The position numbers and the translations under genes are program-made. 64,000 nucleotides of DNA from Tubiluchus corallicola (lineage: Eukaryota > Priapulida > Priapulimorpha > Priapulimorphida > Tubiluchidae): contig JAQGDQ010000567.1 of NCBI GenBank assembly GCA_030141605.1, forward strand, positions 40,001-104,000. The letters are read 5' to 3'. Shown here in pieces: positions 30,833 to 44,400 of the stretch (its first letter is position 1; each line of letters opens with the position of its first letter). The notes beneath the pieces are model-generated. The model ran no database searches and was not told where the DNA came from. It saw nothing but the letters and a program-made list of their open reading frames with translations.

Positions 30833-31908
30833 GTTAGACAGATGTGATTTCGTGAATTATGTCTCCCTTTCAAATGTCTGCTTTTACTTTCTGTGTTCCT
30901 TCATATTAATGAATGAATGACGACAAATTAAGAAGAAAACTGATTGTTACATAATTCATTGTTAACGCTTTAATAATGTAGTTCCAGGTTTTTTCCTAGG
31001 CAGGCCTATAAAACGAGAATCCATAATGATTGTTCTGGGATTCCGTTCTACTTCCAAACTTCATGTTTCATTTACGTTTTTCGTTTTTACCGACCCTAAT
31101 TTAGGCGCTGTTTGATGATTCAATCCACCACATTAATATTTTATGTTTTGAGTAAACTCATACTTTAATGATTTTCAGCTGGTTGTTCACGCAAACTACC
31201 CTCTGGTCTATCTGTCCATTTAGTCTTATTCCAGGCTTATTCAGTCCACGAGGACATTGTTCTTCAATCGAATCTTACTCAAAATAATAATGCAGAGTGG
31301 AAGAGATTTCAGAGATTTCACTTAATCAGTCTGACACGCACTGCAATGTATGTAAGAAAGTAGAGAATATGAGGGAGTAAGATGGATAGTGAGTTGGCCA
31401 GAGTAATGAATAAGTTGGCAAGGAAATAAGTGAACAAAAAAGTGAGCTCTTCACTGAGGGGGTGAGCATATCACGTCACTGAAGGAATGGTCAGACAAAG
31501 TGGATAACTAAGTGAATAAGAAAAGAATCAAATTGCTAAGTGAATTTGCGAATGTAATTGCTAAAAATGATAAAATAAGCACAGCATTTACAACTGAATA
31601 CTAACCTAAAAACAAACAGCAATAAGCATTTTAGTAAAAATAGCAAAAAAGAAATAAAGCTATTGCCAAAATGTTCACTTGTGCTAAAAAGTGATTGCTT
31701 TGCAATATTTTCTGTATGAATTTCACTCACACATGATTTTATTTTTAAATTTTATTTCCCCGTCTACTTAGTGTATTATCGAAAGAATTTTACACATAAT
31801 ACAATTAATTGAATTACGTGATAAAATTTAGCTATATGAATAAGTATTCATTTTCTTAATTGCTTTTTTCACAGTTCTCGTTCGATTTTGTCTTCCTGGC
31901 GGTGGCTT

Positions 31909-31910
<2 letters not shown>

Positions 31911-31979
<69 letters not shown>
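31911..31979 (+). repeat. CT microsatellite upstream of QARS
   Basis: About 32 CT units, roughly 430 bp before the QARS start codon. Confidence 0.97.
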
Positions 31980-31981
<2 letters not shown>

Positions 31982-32371
31982 ACCCAACCATCGATCACCC
32001 TCTACGCTCTCCCGTTTTTTCGGTTTCATTTCTACCCCTTCGTTCTTAAATTTCAAAATTCATGTCGAGTTCGCATCAAAAACACATTGAAGAATACTGA
32101 AAATACACCTCATGGTATCCTAAACGTAGCTAGTATCTAGCGAGTACATAATAATTGTATTCAAATTCAAGCCTAAATGAGGCTGTGTCATGGACGACTA
32201 AAAAATTTTGCACGGGCAGAAATTAGCTACCTTTAAGAGCATTATAATAGCAGTGCAATAACTGTAGGTTTATTTATGTCTCTTCTGCGACTATAGTATA
32301 CGGACATCTTGGTCATCACGTTAAGTCGCAGCGGTGATCTTGCATTACTTTGAGAGAACATCGAATCGCCC

Positions 32372-32383
32372 ATGCACATTTGA
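32372..32383 (+). promoter_or_regulatory. Minimal upstream ORF (Met-His-Ile-stop) before QARS start
   Basis: An ATG followed by CAC, ATT and TGA lies 29 bp before the QARS initiation codon. If the transcript start lies further upstream, ribosomes would meet this three-codon ORF first. The transcript start is not visible, so a regulatory role is only inference. Confidence 0.3.
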
Positions 32384-32411
32384 TTTCCCGCAGAGGCACA
32401 CGTTGTTGAAA

Positions 32412-35400
32412 ATGGCGGAACTAATTGAGCTTTTTATGAGCATTGGCTTAAGTGAAAGTAAAGCAAAAGAAACCTTAAAGAACAATGTTCTTAAAAGTCA
32501 GTTGTGTGATATAATAGAAGAAGTACGATTTCTAACTATTTCTGTTAGTTTCCTGAGATATATATAGTCATATTACAGATAAATTGACCTTATGATGAAA
32601 TCTTAGCTTCATTGATTTTACAATAATTTGTGCCTTGTCTAGTGACTCTAGTTACGATCATTAAAAGTATTGTTGACAAGATTTTTGAAATTTAAGTGAA
32701 AGAAACTGGATGATTTTCTAGATCACATTTCATACTGTGGCCTATTTGAAAATCTGTGAATTGTTATCTGTGATGATAAAATTTGATTTTGAGTTAGTCT
32801 TTGAAACAATGTATCTAAACAATTAAATAAGATAGTTAGTAATTAAATCATATTCCAGGATGTTTTTCAGGTGCAGTTTACCCATAGTGCACATTTTTAG
32901 CTCCGTTTTTAAGATATGCAGGTTCAAACGTACTGAAAGTGTAAATTAGACACTCGTGAATAAAAATAAATGGCGTACACCTTATGAAATCCATGAAATA
33001 GAACGAGCTGGGCACTAAAACTTAGCACGTGTTAGATCACCAGTGTTGTGCTGTTTTTGAGAATTTTCAAGCAAATTTAAGATGGTCACCTAGAAAGTTT
33101 TTAGAAAATTCAAGTGATTCTAAAATCAAGGAATCATCATTGACGGTTTTCCTATGTACTTATTGCAACAATATTTATAAAAGTCTTAGCTTTTTAAGTG
33201 CCAATTCTTTAAATATTTCGTCCTGCGTGCATCCTGCTTGCGATATGTTTGGCCGCTGGATGACGCTATATGTTTCTGTTAACGGTGCCCGAGACACGTC
33301 TTTATATTTGTTTCTTTGACCAAAAAATGTTTTTTGTCTGTGAAAATAAAACTATATGTACACAGCTTATAGCTAAAGTATTTTTTCAAGATTTGACAGA
33401 CAAAATAATCTGAATAAATCAATTGATTTCATATTTTTTTAACTTAATTACAGGCAAGAAAGCATATAAAAGATGACATCAGTAAGCCAACAGGAAATTT
33501 GCTGTATCACATAGCAACACGCATGAAGAGTCAAGTTCAACCACGAATTCCGTTTCTAGTCGAGTATGTTGTGTCAGAAAAAATAAGTTCAGAACTACAG
33601 CTGAATGGTTAGTATTCTTTCCTTGAAACTTAATCGAATTTGTTAAAATCAGTTACGTGGTAAAATTTCGTTCAATGCAGAAATATACTGCTGTCCACTT
33701 TTTACGGAGGCAGGACTGATGGCACCGCGGCCCACATCGTGCGGCATGTCCCAATTAAGTCCTTCAACACCAAACCAAAACAAAACCCGAATAATAGAGT
33801 CGAAATGACAATTTATTACTAAATATTACACCCCCAATAAGGAACAAACAGCTTACCTAGAAGAATGGAGTTTGCGGCAAAGCCTGTGAAATGTTAACAG
33901 AGCTGCAATGAAAGACACGACCACTGACGAGGGTCTACAGCAGACCTTCCCTTTTTATAAGCTCACGTGTGCACGCGACTAGTGGCTTTTACTAACGCAA
34001 GGTCAGAATACGAGTCTGTGCTAGATAAAGCCACGTTCACATGCACACCTGAGAAGTCTACTGTATTCCCCTGCCAGCATTACACTTCATCTCATCACAA
34101 ATTTGTTTTTAGCTAGTTTATCTAGTGATGTTCTAATTCTCCTCCACTTCCACTTTACAGAAAGTCAAAGTTGTTTATTATTAGTTTCTTGTAACTTGTT
34201 GATCATTTTTTTATTAGCTGCATTAGAATACTTACTTCATCATGCAATTGGAGAGATTGACGTGGCAGAATTTGAACAAGAATGCGGCGTTGGTATCTCT
34301 GTTACGCCGGAACAAATTGAAAATGCAGTAAGTAAAGAAATATTTATATGTGGCACCCGTAGTCAGATTAATGAATGTTAAAAGTTTAAGTTGACAGTAA
34401 TTTTTTAAAGAGAAATGAAGTAAATTACACTCTGATAATATTTACGTCAGGGGTGTGCAAATTATCTGCCTAGCCGGGCCACATTAAACTTTTCCGTAAT
34501 TCCTGTGGGCCACAGACAATTTGATCAAGGAGCCAAGTACAGAAAGGCCTAATAAGGATTTTTTTTGCATCCGACCTGCGTATATCATTACTACAACACT
34601 CAAGAAACTATTTTAGAAGTTATTAAAATTTATATTACAAACCATATATTTCTACTTTCAGGACAGATAGTGGTAATTTCATTACAATGCATATTAGTAA
34701 TGTGTATCACACAGTCTGTGTAGTACAGTAACATTAAGCTACAACCATCTTGTAAGGGTTAATGGCATCCGATTTAGTAGAAAAAACTACCTGCACTATC
34801 TTTGGGGTCGTGGCACGGACTTCAGCTGATACACTCAATTAATCGCCCAGGCTGCAATTTGCACACCTCTGATTTACGTCAAAGAAAGGGCATTCTTTTT
34901 ATAGTGGACATAGAAGGAGGCTGCTGTACATGAGTTTCATTAAAAAAAATATGTGTTGTTTTCTTGTCAATAGGACATTCCTAATCTGAAGGACAAGATT
35001 ATCAGTGTTTTATACCTTAAATTTAGGAGCTGTGTGATGTTGAACAGCAGTTTGTCTATCATTCTTTAACAGAATTTGTGGAAAATTTCTAATATATGTA
35101 CTGTTATAATATAATATATATTATAAATATTAAACTATTTCTTAAGTTTTAGAATTTGCGAAATTATGATGTAACCGTATTAAACTAAACAGATTTTTAT
35201 TTACGCGGTCTTTCTATTTTTATTTTTATTTTTGTATGCATGCTTATATATATACTGTGTTTCACCAATTGCAAAAGTTTGGATTTCGCATTTATTGTGA
35301 ATGTTGGCGAAACAAGTCATAGATTTAGAGGTTTGACTTACTGGAAAAGTTAGTGCCAACCTAAAGTACAATAATTTGTCAATGAAATCTTTCATTTTAT

Positions 35401-38400
35401 TGCTGCTCAGTAGATCTGTGTAAAACAAGATGATTCTGTTTATTTCTAAACCATTTCCCAACCGAAATATCTGTAATAAAGGTTAGGTTTGGATTGAATC
35501 TAACCCTTATTAAAATTTTTGCATTTTTATTTTGTTCTGTGTGCATCTTTACTACAAATGTTGTTTGATTCTGAAAGAAACAATTTGACTTTTAACTTTG
35601 TTTTTATTGTGAATGCAGGTCGAACAAGTTGTACAGAAATACAGGTCTGACTTGGTTGACAAACGATACCAGTTTAACATGGGAATTATAATGGGTACGT
35701 TACTAGGTCTTTTATATTTGTTTCGTTTACTCATCCATTCTTTTTTTATCAGGTTCACATGACAGTGGGCTTATACAAGCCTTTGCTTCTCTAGCCCACT
35801 GCAGTACAATTATTCTTTTATGATAACGATAGTGTATGAAACATAACAATTTAATACAGTAGATGTAATAATTTTGATGTCACTGTGTGCTTAATGTCAT
35901 TATATTGTACTGAATGTGATAATAATAATAATATAATAAAAAAAAATTTTCAGTGATTTTGACCCGATCGTCTTTTTGTCATTGTTACATTGCCTTTATT
36001 TTCATGCTAGTGAGTAAAAAATTAAAAACAAACAACTGTCACGAATGATAAGAGCTTTTTGTTCTCGAGGTCTAAAAATCTTTTCCTTTAAAAACTGTCA
36101 ACTGCCTTTAGGGGATATGGCTTTACTCAGCATAATTTTCAATGATTGTTAAGCACTGCTGGTTTCAATGAGCACACGAATGGCTAATTACTGTAACTTT
36201 AGATGAAATATGCTAGTCTAGCAAATGACATTGAAAATTGTTGTTGCAATTTGAGTGTGCGCATGTTTATGATTACTACCAATTGTTTAGATATAAGTTT
36301 TTGCGCTTATTTCGTTTTTTTTCTTCTATTTCTTATTCTGTGTCTTGTAGACACTGAAGTATTACCATTTTTTCCGTCCTCTCTGCAACTAACAGCTTAA
36401 ATTTTTGTGATCTTAAAGCCAAATTTATTTCTCGCAAATTGTTATTTTTCGGTAAGTTGCTGTGAAACACCGACAGCAGCCATTTCGGCAATTTCATAAG
36501 CACATTTTTTCCTAAAATCTTTAATATGGGCAATCATTATGGCATGAAAAATGCATGTTAAAAAGATGATTTCCCATATTTCTATGCATGAGCCACTTGA
36601 CAATGATTGAAAATGATCATAAAGCTGAAATCGATGCGTTTCAAAGGCGAAATTACAGAAACATTTTGCGTATTAGATGGCCAAAGAAAATTTCAAACAA
36701 AGATCTATGTGAAAAAATAAAAGAAGAACCTTGGGCAAGAAAAATAAAAAGACGCCGTTTAAGATGGATTGGGCATATGCTTAGACTACCTGATGATATT
36801 CCAGTGAAGATAGCTCTTCAACAAGCCATAGAACCAGCTAAAAAACCTGCAGGAGGACAAATGTTAACATATTTAGATTTTGCACAGAATGATTTAAACA
36901 CTTCAGCATTGATCCTTAGAAATAAATCCACTTGGGGCATTGCAGCGTGTAGGGAGTCCTGGCATAGAGAGGTGAGCAGAATCATGGCCCTGGACGTGTG
37001 ATTCATTGGATGATGATGAATGATTGAAAATACATTATTTTTTCTATAGCAGTTTAGTTTTTGGATAAAACGGTGATTGTATTTAAATTTTTTTTAAAGT
37101 TGAATGATATCACTTATTTTGCAATAATCACTCTCAGATTTTGTATTTGGCACAATTTACTTATCCACAAATTATACTTTTTAATGTGTGTTTTGCATTT
37201 TTTTGTAATACTAACCTAATTTGTAGCTTATTATACATTACTATTACTATCATATATCAAAACTATCACTTATTATTGCAAATATGTCTTTTGTCGAGCA
37301 AAGTATATTTTTATATGGTACTTTTGTACAGAAATCGAAATACAAATAAAACTATTTGTGTTTATTCGACGAACGGTAGACCTGTTAGACTTAAAAGTTA
37401 TCAGAAGTATATTAAAACAATCTGTGTTTTAATGCTTTAATGGATTTTCAAATATTATAATACATTTTTCTAATTCTTTATCATTTTTCCTTAATATCAA
37501 AAAGTACTACCCTTCAGTCAATTCCTTTATTTTGTTTTTATTTTGACGGATTTCACAGGCGTTGGATCTGTTCACCTGTGTCTTGCCCTATGACTCGAGT
37601 CAAACTTGCCTAATCCAACTTCTTGGCCCTTGTGGCTAGGTGGCGCTCTTTGGTAAGGATCATAAGAACGCACAGTGCTGCTCCGTGTCCTAAGATGCGC
37701 CTTGCCAACAACAGATTATTATGATTATGATCACTAAGTTTTTGAAGAAATGAGTCGTAACATCAGCCTCATTGAGACACTCTTGTAATTAAACCTTTGA
37801 TCTACTAATGGCCACCAAAGCTGCAAAAGTGCAAATGGCTCTGATATGATAATTTCAGAGACAAGAATTAGAAAAACTGATTAAAGCATAACATCTACAT
37901 GTCACAACTTTTAAGTTTAGCTATTTAATGATGATGATGATGATGATGATGATGATAAAATTCCTTAAATTGTTTAAAATTGTTTTAAAATTGTACATCA
38001 AGAATGGTAAACTACAGATGCCAAAAAGTGATGTTAAAGTCAGTGTAGGAAACTGTTTCAAGTAACAGTGTTACTAGACTAAAGTAAAACTAGATTTAAG
38101 ATATAAACACATGTGAAATTCTGATTACATTAGTACATTTTGTAAGCTCACATTGAATATGCTACACATTAAATACAATACGTAGGGTGTTTACTATGTG
38201 TACAATATAAAATATATTGTGTTCAAACGGCTGACTATCAAGAGGGGGTGAATAATTTCGAAGATTCAATGGATATTCCGTAATATGTCCAGCCTCAATA
38301 TTATGCGGTCCTGTTGCATTTATGAGAAGGCGTTTGCCAAGTGTAAGAAGATGTTATAAAGATCGCAACCAACTTCTCAAGGTCCTAGAATCAACAGACG

Positions 38401-41400
38401 AGTAGAACTTTGGAATGCCCAAATTTGATATAAATCTGGTCTAATGTTATATAGGTTTTCCACGTCGAATGTAGACCTACATTAAGTCAAATGTAGATTT
38501 AGATAATTCAAATGTGTCTTCTTAACTCAAATGTAGACTTAGGTAGTTCAAATGTGTTAACAATGGTTTTCAAGAAATCTTAAGTGTTTTTGGTAAGTTA
38601 AATGTGACATTGGTATCTCAAATGTGGATAGGTGGTAAAGCTTAAGGATGTTAAATTTAATCTCCTTTGATCTTAATTTAATAATTGCTGTGAAAATAAT
38701 AACTTTACTAATATTAGGTCTACTAATAGTTCACTAATATTCTGTAAACTTTACATACCATTGGAACTGTTAGAGAAAACAATACATTCTTAAAATAAAC
38801 AATGTTTCTTGAGAGAAACCAATTCATTAATGCAGTGCTAATGCATTACTTAAAAAACTAATTAGTGATTCACTGTTCATTGGGAAGTCAGTTGTGGTTT
38901 ATCAAAGAATTTTGTTTGAGGATAAACAACGCATTTTTCAAAGTTATGAAAGAGCTGATGACTATCTTTGGTTTATCTTTTTGTAATTTGCGCTTAAATG
39001 AGTTAATTACTGATTTATTTAAAGTAATGCATCTACAATTGACTTACCTAAGTCACATTTGAGTTACCAAAACACACTTGAAATTCCTACATCTACATTT
39101 GACTTACCTAAGTCACATTTGAACTTTCCTGTGTCTACATTTGACGTGTAAAACCTATAATACTTTTTCAAATTTCTGTTATCAACAAAAGTTACAATAG
39201 ATTCGCATGATTTACACCCAGTACAGGGTGACCCAATTGATGGCATTTTCATTGTAGGCGAAACTAGGAAAGCTTTAAAATGGGCCGATGGAAGAATGCT
39301 GAAAAATGAAGTGGACATGCAAATTCTTGATCTACTTGGTCCCAAAACTGCCGGAGACATTGAACGGGCTAGCGGCAAGGGAAAAGAGAAGGGCAAGAAA
39401 GGGAAAGATGTAGGAAAGAACATTGTAAAAGACAAACCGCTTGCAAATGACATTGAAGAAAAGAAAGTGGGTACGTTATTAAACTAAGATAAAAAGAATA
39501 ATATAAAATGTTGATAAAGCAAAAACATAAAAGTGTGGGTTGTTAGTGCTGATGTGAGTTGATGTTGATAATCTGTACTTCTGTTCGGTTCTCTATGGTC
39601 ACAAAATTGCACCAAAGCCCCCGGCCTGTTTCAGAGTTTTTTGCAATTTGTCATTCTCATCCCTGAATTGTTAACAGTAGGCAATTGTTCATCGTATTTA
39701 CCTGTGTAAATATTCAACGATATTAAGAAATAAGAACTAATTTACGCATGTGAAACTTTACGTATGACTTTATATGGTTTATTTACTCTGATTGTTGATC
39801 ACTACAGGTGAAGCGACGTCTGTAGGTGAGCTCATGAAACGGACGCTGAACTTTCACAAACCCGGTGAAAATTACAAGACCGAAGGATATGTAATCATGC
39901 CCAAAACCATGGAATTGTTGAAGCAGCATCTAAAAGAAACGGGAGAAAAGGTGGAACGCCGTATTTTTTTATGTAAAATAGTGAAAATTTTGCCAGTATT
40001 TTAGCAATGAAGGCACGTTAGCAGAAACAGTTTGCTTTACATATACTTATTACATATATATTTGTGGGCTTATGTGTAATTCTAACGTATATGTGAAAGA
40101 ACAACCTAACAGTAATATACTCCTGAGATGAGATACTAAAATTGTGAACAATTTGGGATTTGAACCAGAGATGTTATGATTAGAACCATTAACTTTCGAT
40201 ACTGAATTCTAAGTGCTGACTTTCGTTGCGAAATCATGATACTATTCAATTTAAAATTATGGGTAACCATGTGATATCATAGCATATTCTGTAGTTTGCT
40301 TTTACTTGTGGTCAAATATTTGTTGTTATGTTTAATGATAATAAATAATAATAATAATAATCTTTATTTAAAGTTGGCTTTTGGGTCAACAATTAACATT
40401 AGCTCAAAGAGCTATTATCACCGACTGTAAATAACAACCTACAACTACATAACAGAGACTATTATTACCCCACTTTTGCCCTAAATACCACGGGTCAGGC
40501 AGGGCAACAGCATGTACCATTTTTAAAGTTTTTGGTACGACCCGGCCGCTGGTTCGAACTCACGAACTCCTAGACGGAAAGCAGACGCATTACCACTAAA
40601 CTAAACCATCTTGTTTAACCTATGTAGGTAAACAAAATGGCTTTATGAACTGAATAAATCAGTAAGTTTCAGTGAAATATAGGTGGCGTGACTGTGTCTC
40701 ATTGTACATTAAGCCTCTTGGGATTTAGAATCGTGTATAACAAGAACTAAAAACAGAAGAAGAACTTAGTCAATTGTATAGGTGATAACAACATGTTAAT
40801 ATTACTAATATACGTTATCTGATATTCTTGTTATTGTTATAAAAATGTTGCAGATGTTAAGGTTTCCTGTACAAATTCGATAAGTAATTTGTTCAGGAGT
40901 CGTATCTGCTAGATTAACATAGGTGGTCTAGTAAGCGTGGTATTGTCCTGTTTGTGATTGGACCACGAGTCTCTCCATCTACAATGTACATTTTCTTTGC
41001 AAAGCAGTAGTGTACAACTGCGTGAATGTGTTGGACAAAATCCTAGTTATCTAGTATAAATTTGCCGAATTACAGCTTTACTTTTATTTTAATTGATGCT
41101 GTGAAAACTAAACAGCACTTAACCGTGTCACTAGTGACATTTTTGGCATATTATTGTCGATAAAAGATGATGGTTTAAGAGTGAAAGGGTTGATTCCTAA
41201 CATTGCTGTGAAACTAAGTGTAGTCGGGCTTATCATAGAATTGTGCGTCTTTGCCTGTGTGATATGGTGACATATAATGGTTTAAGAGTGAAAGGGTTAA
41301 TTGCTAACATTCTGTGAAACTAAGTGTAGTCGGGCTTATCATAGATTGTGCTCTTTGCCTGTGTGATATGGTGACATATAATGGTTTAAGAGTGAAAGGG

Positions 41401-44400
41401 TTGATTCCTAACATTGCTGTGAAACTAAGTGTAGTCGGGCTTATCATAGAATTGTGCGTCTTTGCCTGTGTGATATGGTGACATATAATGGTTTAAGAGT
41501 GAAAGGGTTAATTGCTAACATTACTGTGAAACTAAGTGTAGTCGGGCTTATCATAGAGTTGTGCGTCTTTGCCTGTGTGATATGGTGACATATAATGGTT
41601 TAAGAGTGAAAGGGTTAATTGCTAACATTGCTGTGAAACTAAGTGTAGTCGGGCTTATCATAGAATTGTGCGTCTTTGCCTGTGTGATATGGTGACATAT
41701 AATGGTTTAAGAGTGAAAGGGTTAATTGCTAACATTGCTGTGAAACTAAGTGTAGTCGGGCTTATCATAGAGTTGTGCGTCTTTGCCTGTGTGATATGGT
41801 GACATATAATGGTTTAAGAGTCCCCAAAAGAAAGGGTTAATTGCTAACATTGCTGTGAAACTAAGTGTAGTCGGGCTTATCATGAATTGTGCGTCTTTGC
41901 CTGTGTGATATGGTGACATATAATGGTTTAAGAGTAGGGTTAATTCCTAACATTGCTGTGAAACTAAGTGTAGTCGGGCTTATCATAGGTTGGCGTCTTT
42001 GCCTGTGTGATATGGTGACATATAATGGTTTAAGAGTGAAAGGGTTAATTGCTAACATTACTGTGAAACTAAGTGTAGTCGGGCTTATCATAGAGTTGTG
42101 CGTCTTTGCCTGTGTGATATGGTGACATATAATGGTTTAAGAGTGAAAGGGTTAATTGCTAACATTGCTGTGAAACTAAGTGTAGTCGGGCTTATCATAG
42201 AATTGTGCGTCTTTGCCTGTGTGATATGGTGACATATAATGGTTTAAGAGTGAAAGGGTTAATTCCTAACATTGCTGTGAAACTAAGTGTAGTCGGGCTT
42301 ATCATAGAGTTGTGCGTCTTTGCCTGTGTGATATGGTGACATATAATGGTTTAAGAGTGAAAGGGTTAATTGCTAACATTGCTGTGAAACTAAGTGTAGT
42401 CGGGCTTATCATAGAGTTGTGCGTCTTTGCCTGTGTGATATGGTGACATATAATGGTTTAAGAGTGAAAGGGTTAATTGCTAACATTGCTGTGAAACTAA
42501 GTGTAGTCGGGCTTATCATAGAGTTGTGCGTCTTTGCCTGTGTGATATGGTGACATATAATGGTTTAAGAGTGAAAGGGTTAATTGCTAACATTGCTGTG
42601 AAACTAAGTGTAGTCGGGCTTATCATAGAGTTGTGCGTCTTTGCCTGTGTGATATGGTGACATATAATGGTTTAAGAGTGAAAGGGTTAATTGCTAACAT
42701 TACTGTGAAACTAAGTGTAGTCGGGCTTATCATAGAGTTGTGCGTCTTTGCCTGTGTGATATGGTGACATATAATGGTTTAAGAGTGAAAGGGTTAATTG
42801 CTAACATTGCTGTGAAACTAAGTGTAGTCGGGCTTATCATAGAATTGTGCGTCTTTGCCTGTGTGATATGGTGACATATAATGGTTTAAGAGTGAAAGGG
42901 TTAATTCCTAACATTGCTGTGAAACTAAGTGTAGTCGGGCTTATCATAGAGTTGTGCGTCTTTGCCTTTGTGTGAAATGGTGACATTTAAGAGTGAAAGG
43001 CTTGATTCCTAACATTACTGTGAAACTAAGTGTAGTCGGGCTTATCATAGAGTTGTGCGTCTTTGCCTTTGTGTGAAATGGTGACATTTAAGAGTGAAAG
43101 GGTTAATTGCTAACATTGCTGTGAAACTAAGTGTAGTCGGGCTTATCATAGAATTGTGCGTCTTTGCCTGTGTGATATGGTGACATATAATGGTTTAAGA
43201 GTGAAAGGGTTAATTGCTAACATTGCTGTGAAACTAAGTGTAGTCGGGCTTATCATAGAATTGTGCGTCTTTGCCTGTGTGATATGGTGACATATAATGG
43301 TTTAAGAGTGAAGGGGTTAATTCCTAACATTGCTGTGAAACTAAGTGTAGTCGGGCTTATCATAGAATTGTGCATCTTTGCCTGTGTGATATGGTGACAT
43401 ATAATGGTTTAAGAGTGAAAGGGTTAATTCCTAACATTGCTGTGAAACTAAGTGTAGTCGGGCTTATCATAGAATTGTGCATCTTTGCCTGTGTGATATG
43501 GTGACACTGGAAATATTCAGTAGTTTTATATTTGCTTGTGGTATTTTTAATCATTTTTAGAACACGCTTTATCGTTTTGGGTGGGAAAAACATTAATCAG
43601 TAGCATAACTGTTTGTTGATTAGGTAGTGACAAGGTTTCCCCCGGAACCAAATGGAATTTTACATATCGGACATGCCAAGGCCATAAATATAAACTTTGG
43701 TTATGCTCAGGTAATTGTTACATTGATTTACTATATATTTAGCAATGAGAGAAATGGACAGTTAATCAGAGTTAACTTTGATATTATAAAAAGACCATAA
43801 CTCATAAATTGCAGCTGAGTGGTTTGATGATTGTGGTATTAACGTATCCCAAAAGCCCCTGGTTCAAGCTCTTATGCAGTTTTTTACGAATCTTTCAATT
43901 TTCCACGCAAAATCTAATGAACATTGTATTTACTCCATCGGAATGTCTTATTAATGCTAAAATCGAAATTAAATGTAATTAAGCACATTTGCTTGTTAAA
44001 TTGGAAATGCTTTGCATTTTTACTTGAATTGTTTATTTTGCAGTCAAACAATGGGATTTGTTACCTTCGCTATGATGATACAAATCCGGAAAAAGAAGAA
44101 GAAGAGTTTGTACGATCTATAAGAGATATGGTTTCCTGGTTAGGTAGAGTTGAGCATTATTACTTGTCACTTTCACTGTATAAAATTTGCAGCTTAAAAT
44201 TTGCACTTTAAATAAGGAACGACCAGCTTACCCACAGGAACAGAGTTTGCGAGAAAAGCCCGAGAAATGAGAACAGAGCTTCACACTTTACGAAAGACAC
44301 GACCACTGACAAGGGTCTACAGCAGACCTTCCCTTTTTATAAGCTCCGGTGTGCAAGGTCAGAATACGAGTCTCTGCTAGATAAAGCCACGTTCACTTGC

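Larger units (their letters stand above)
30833..32411. other. Intergenic region between the secreted-protein gene and QARS
   Basis: The two genes diverge from this 1.6-kb segment. It holds the CT microsatellite and AT-rich sequence; the last about 150 bp before QARS are less AT-rich and probably include its 5' UTR. No clear TATA box is seen for either gene. Confidence 0.45.

Noticed and set aside
40540-40612. Functional tRNA gene on the - strand
   Set aside because: A and B boxes are present, but no full cloverleaf with paired acceptor stem could be drawn, and the sequence is repeated with a long body at 55281.
41861-42125. Repeated peptide frames in the 107-bp satellite
   Set aside because: The unit length is not a multiple of three and units vary by indels, so no frame is kept across the array.
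41171-43506. CRISPR-like array
   Set aside because: Units are head-to-tail without unique spacers, in an intron of a eukaryotic gene.
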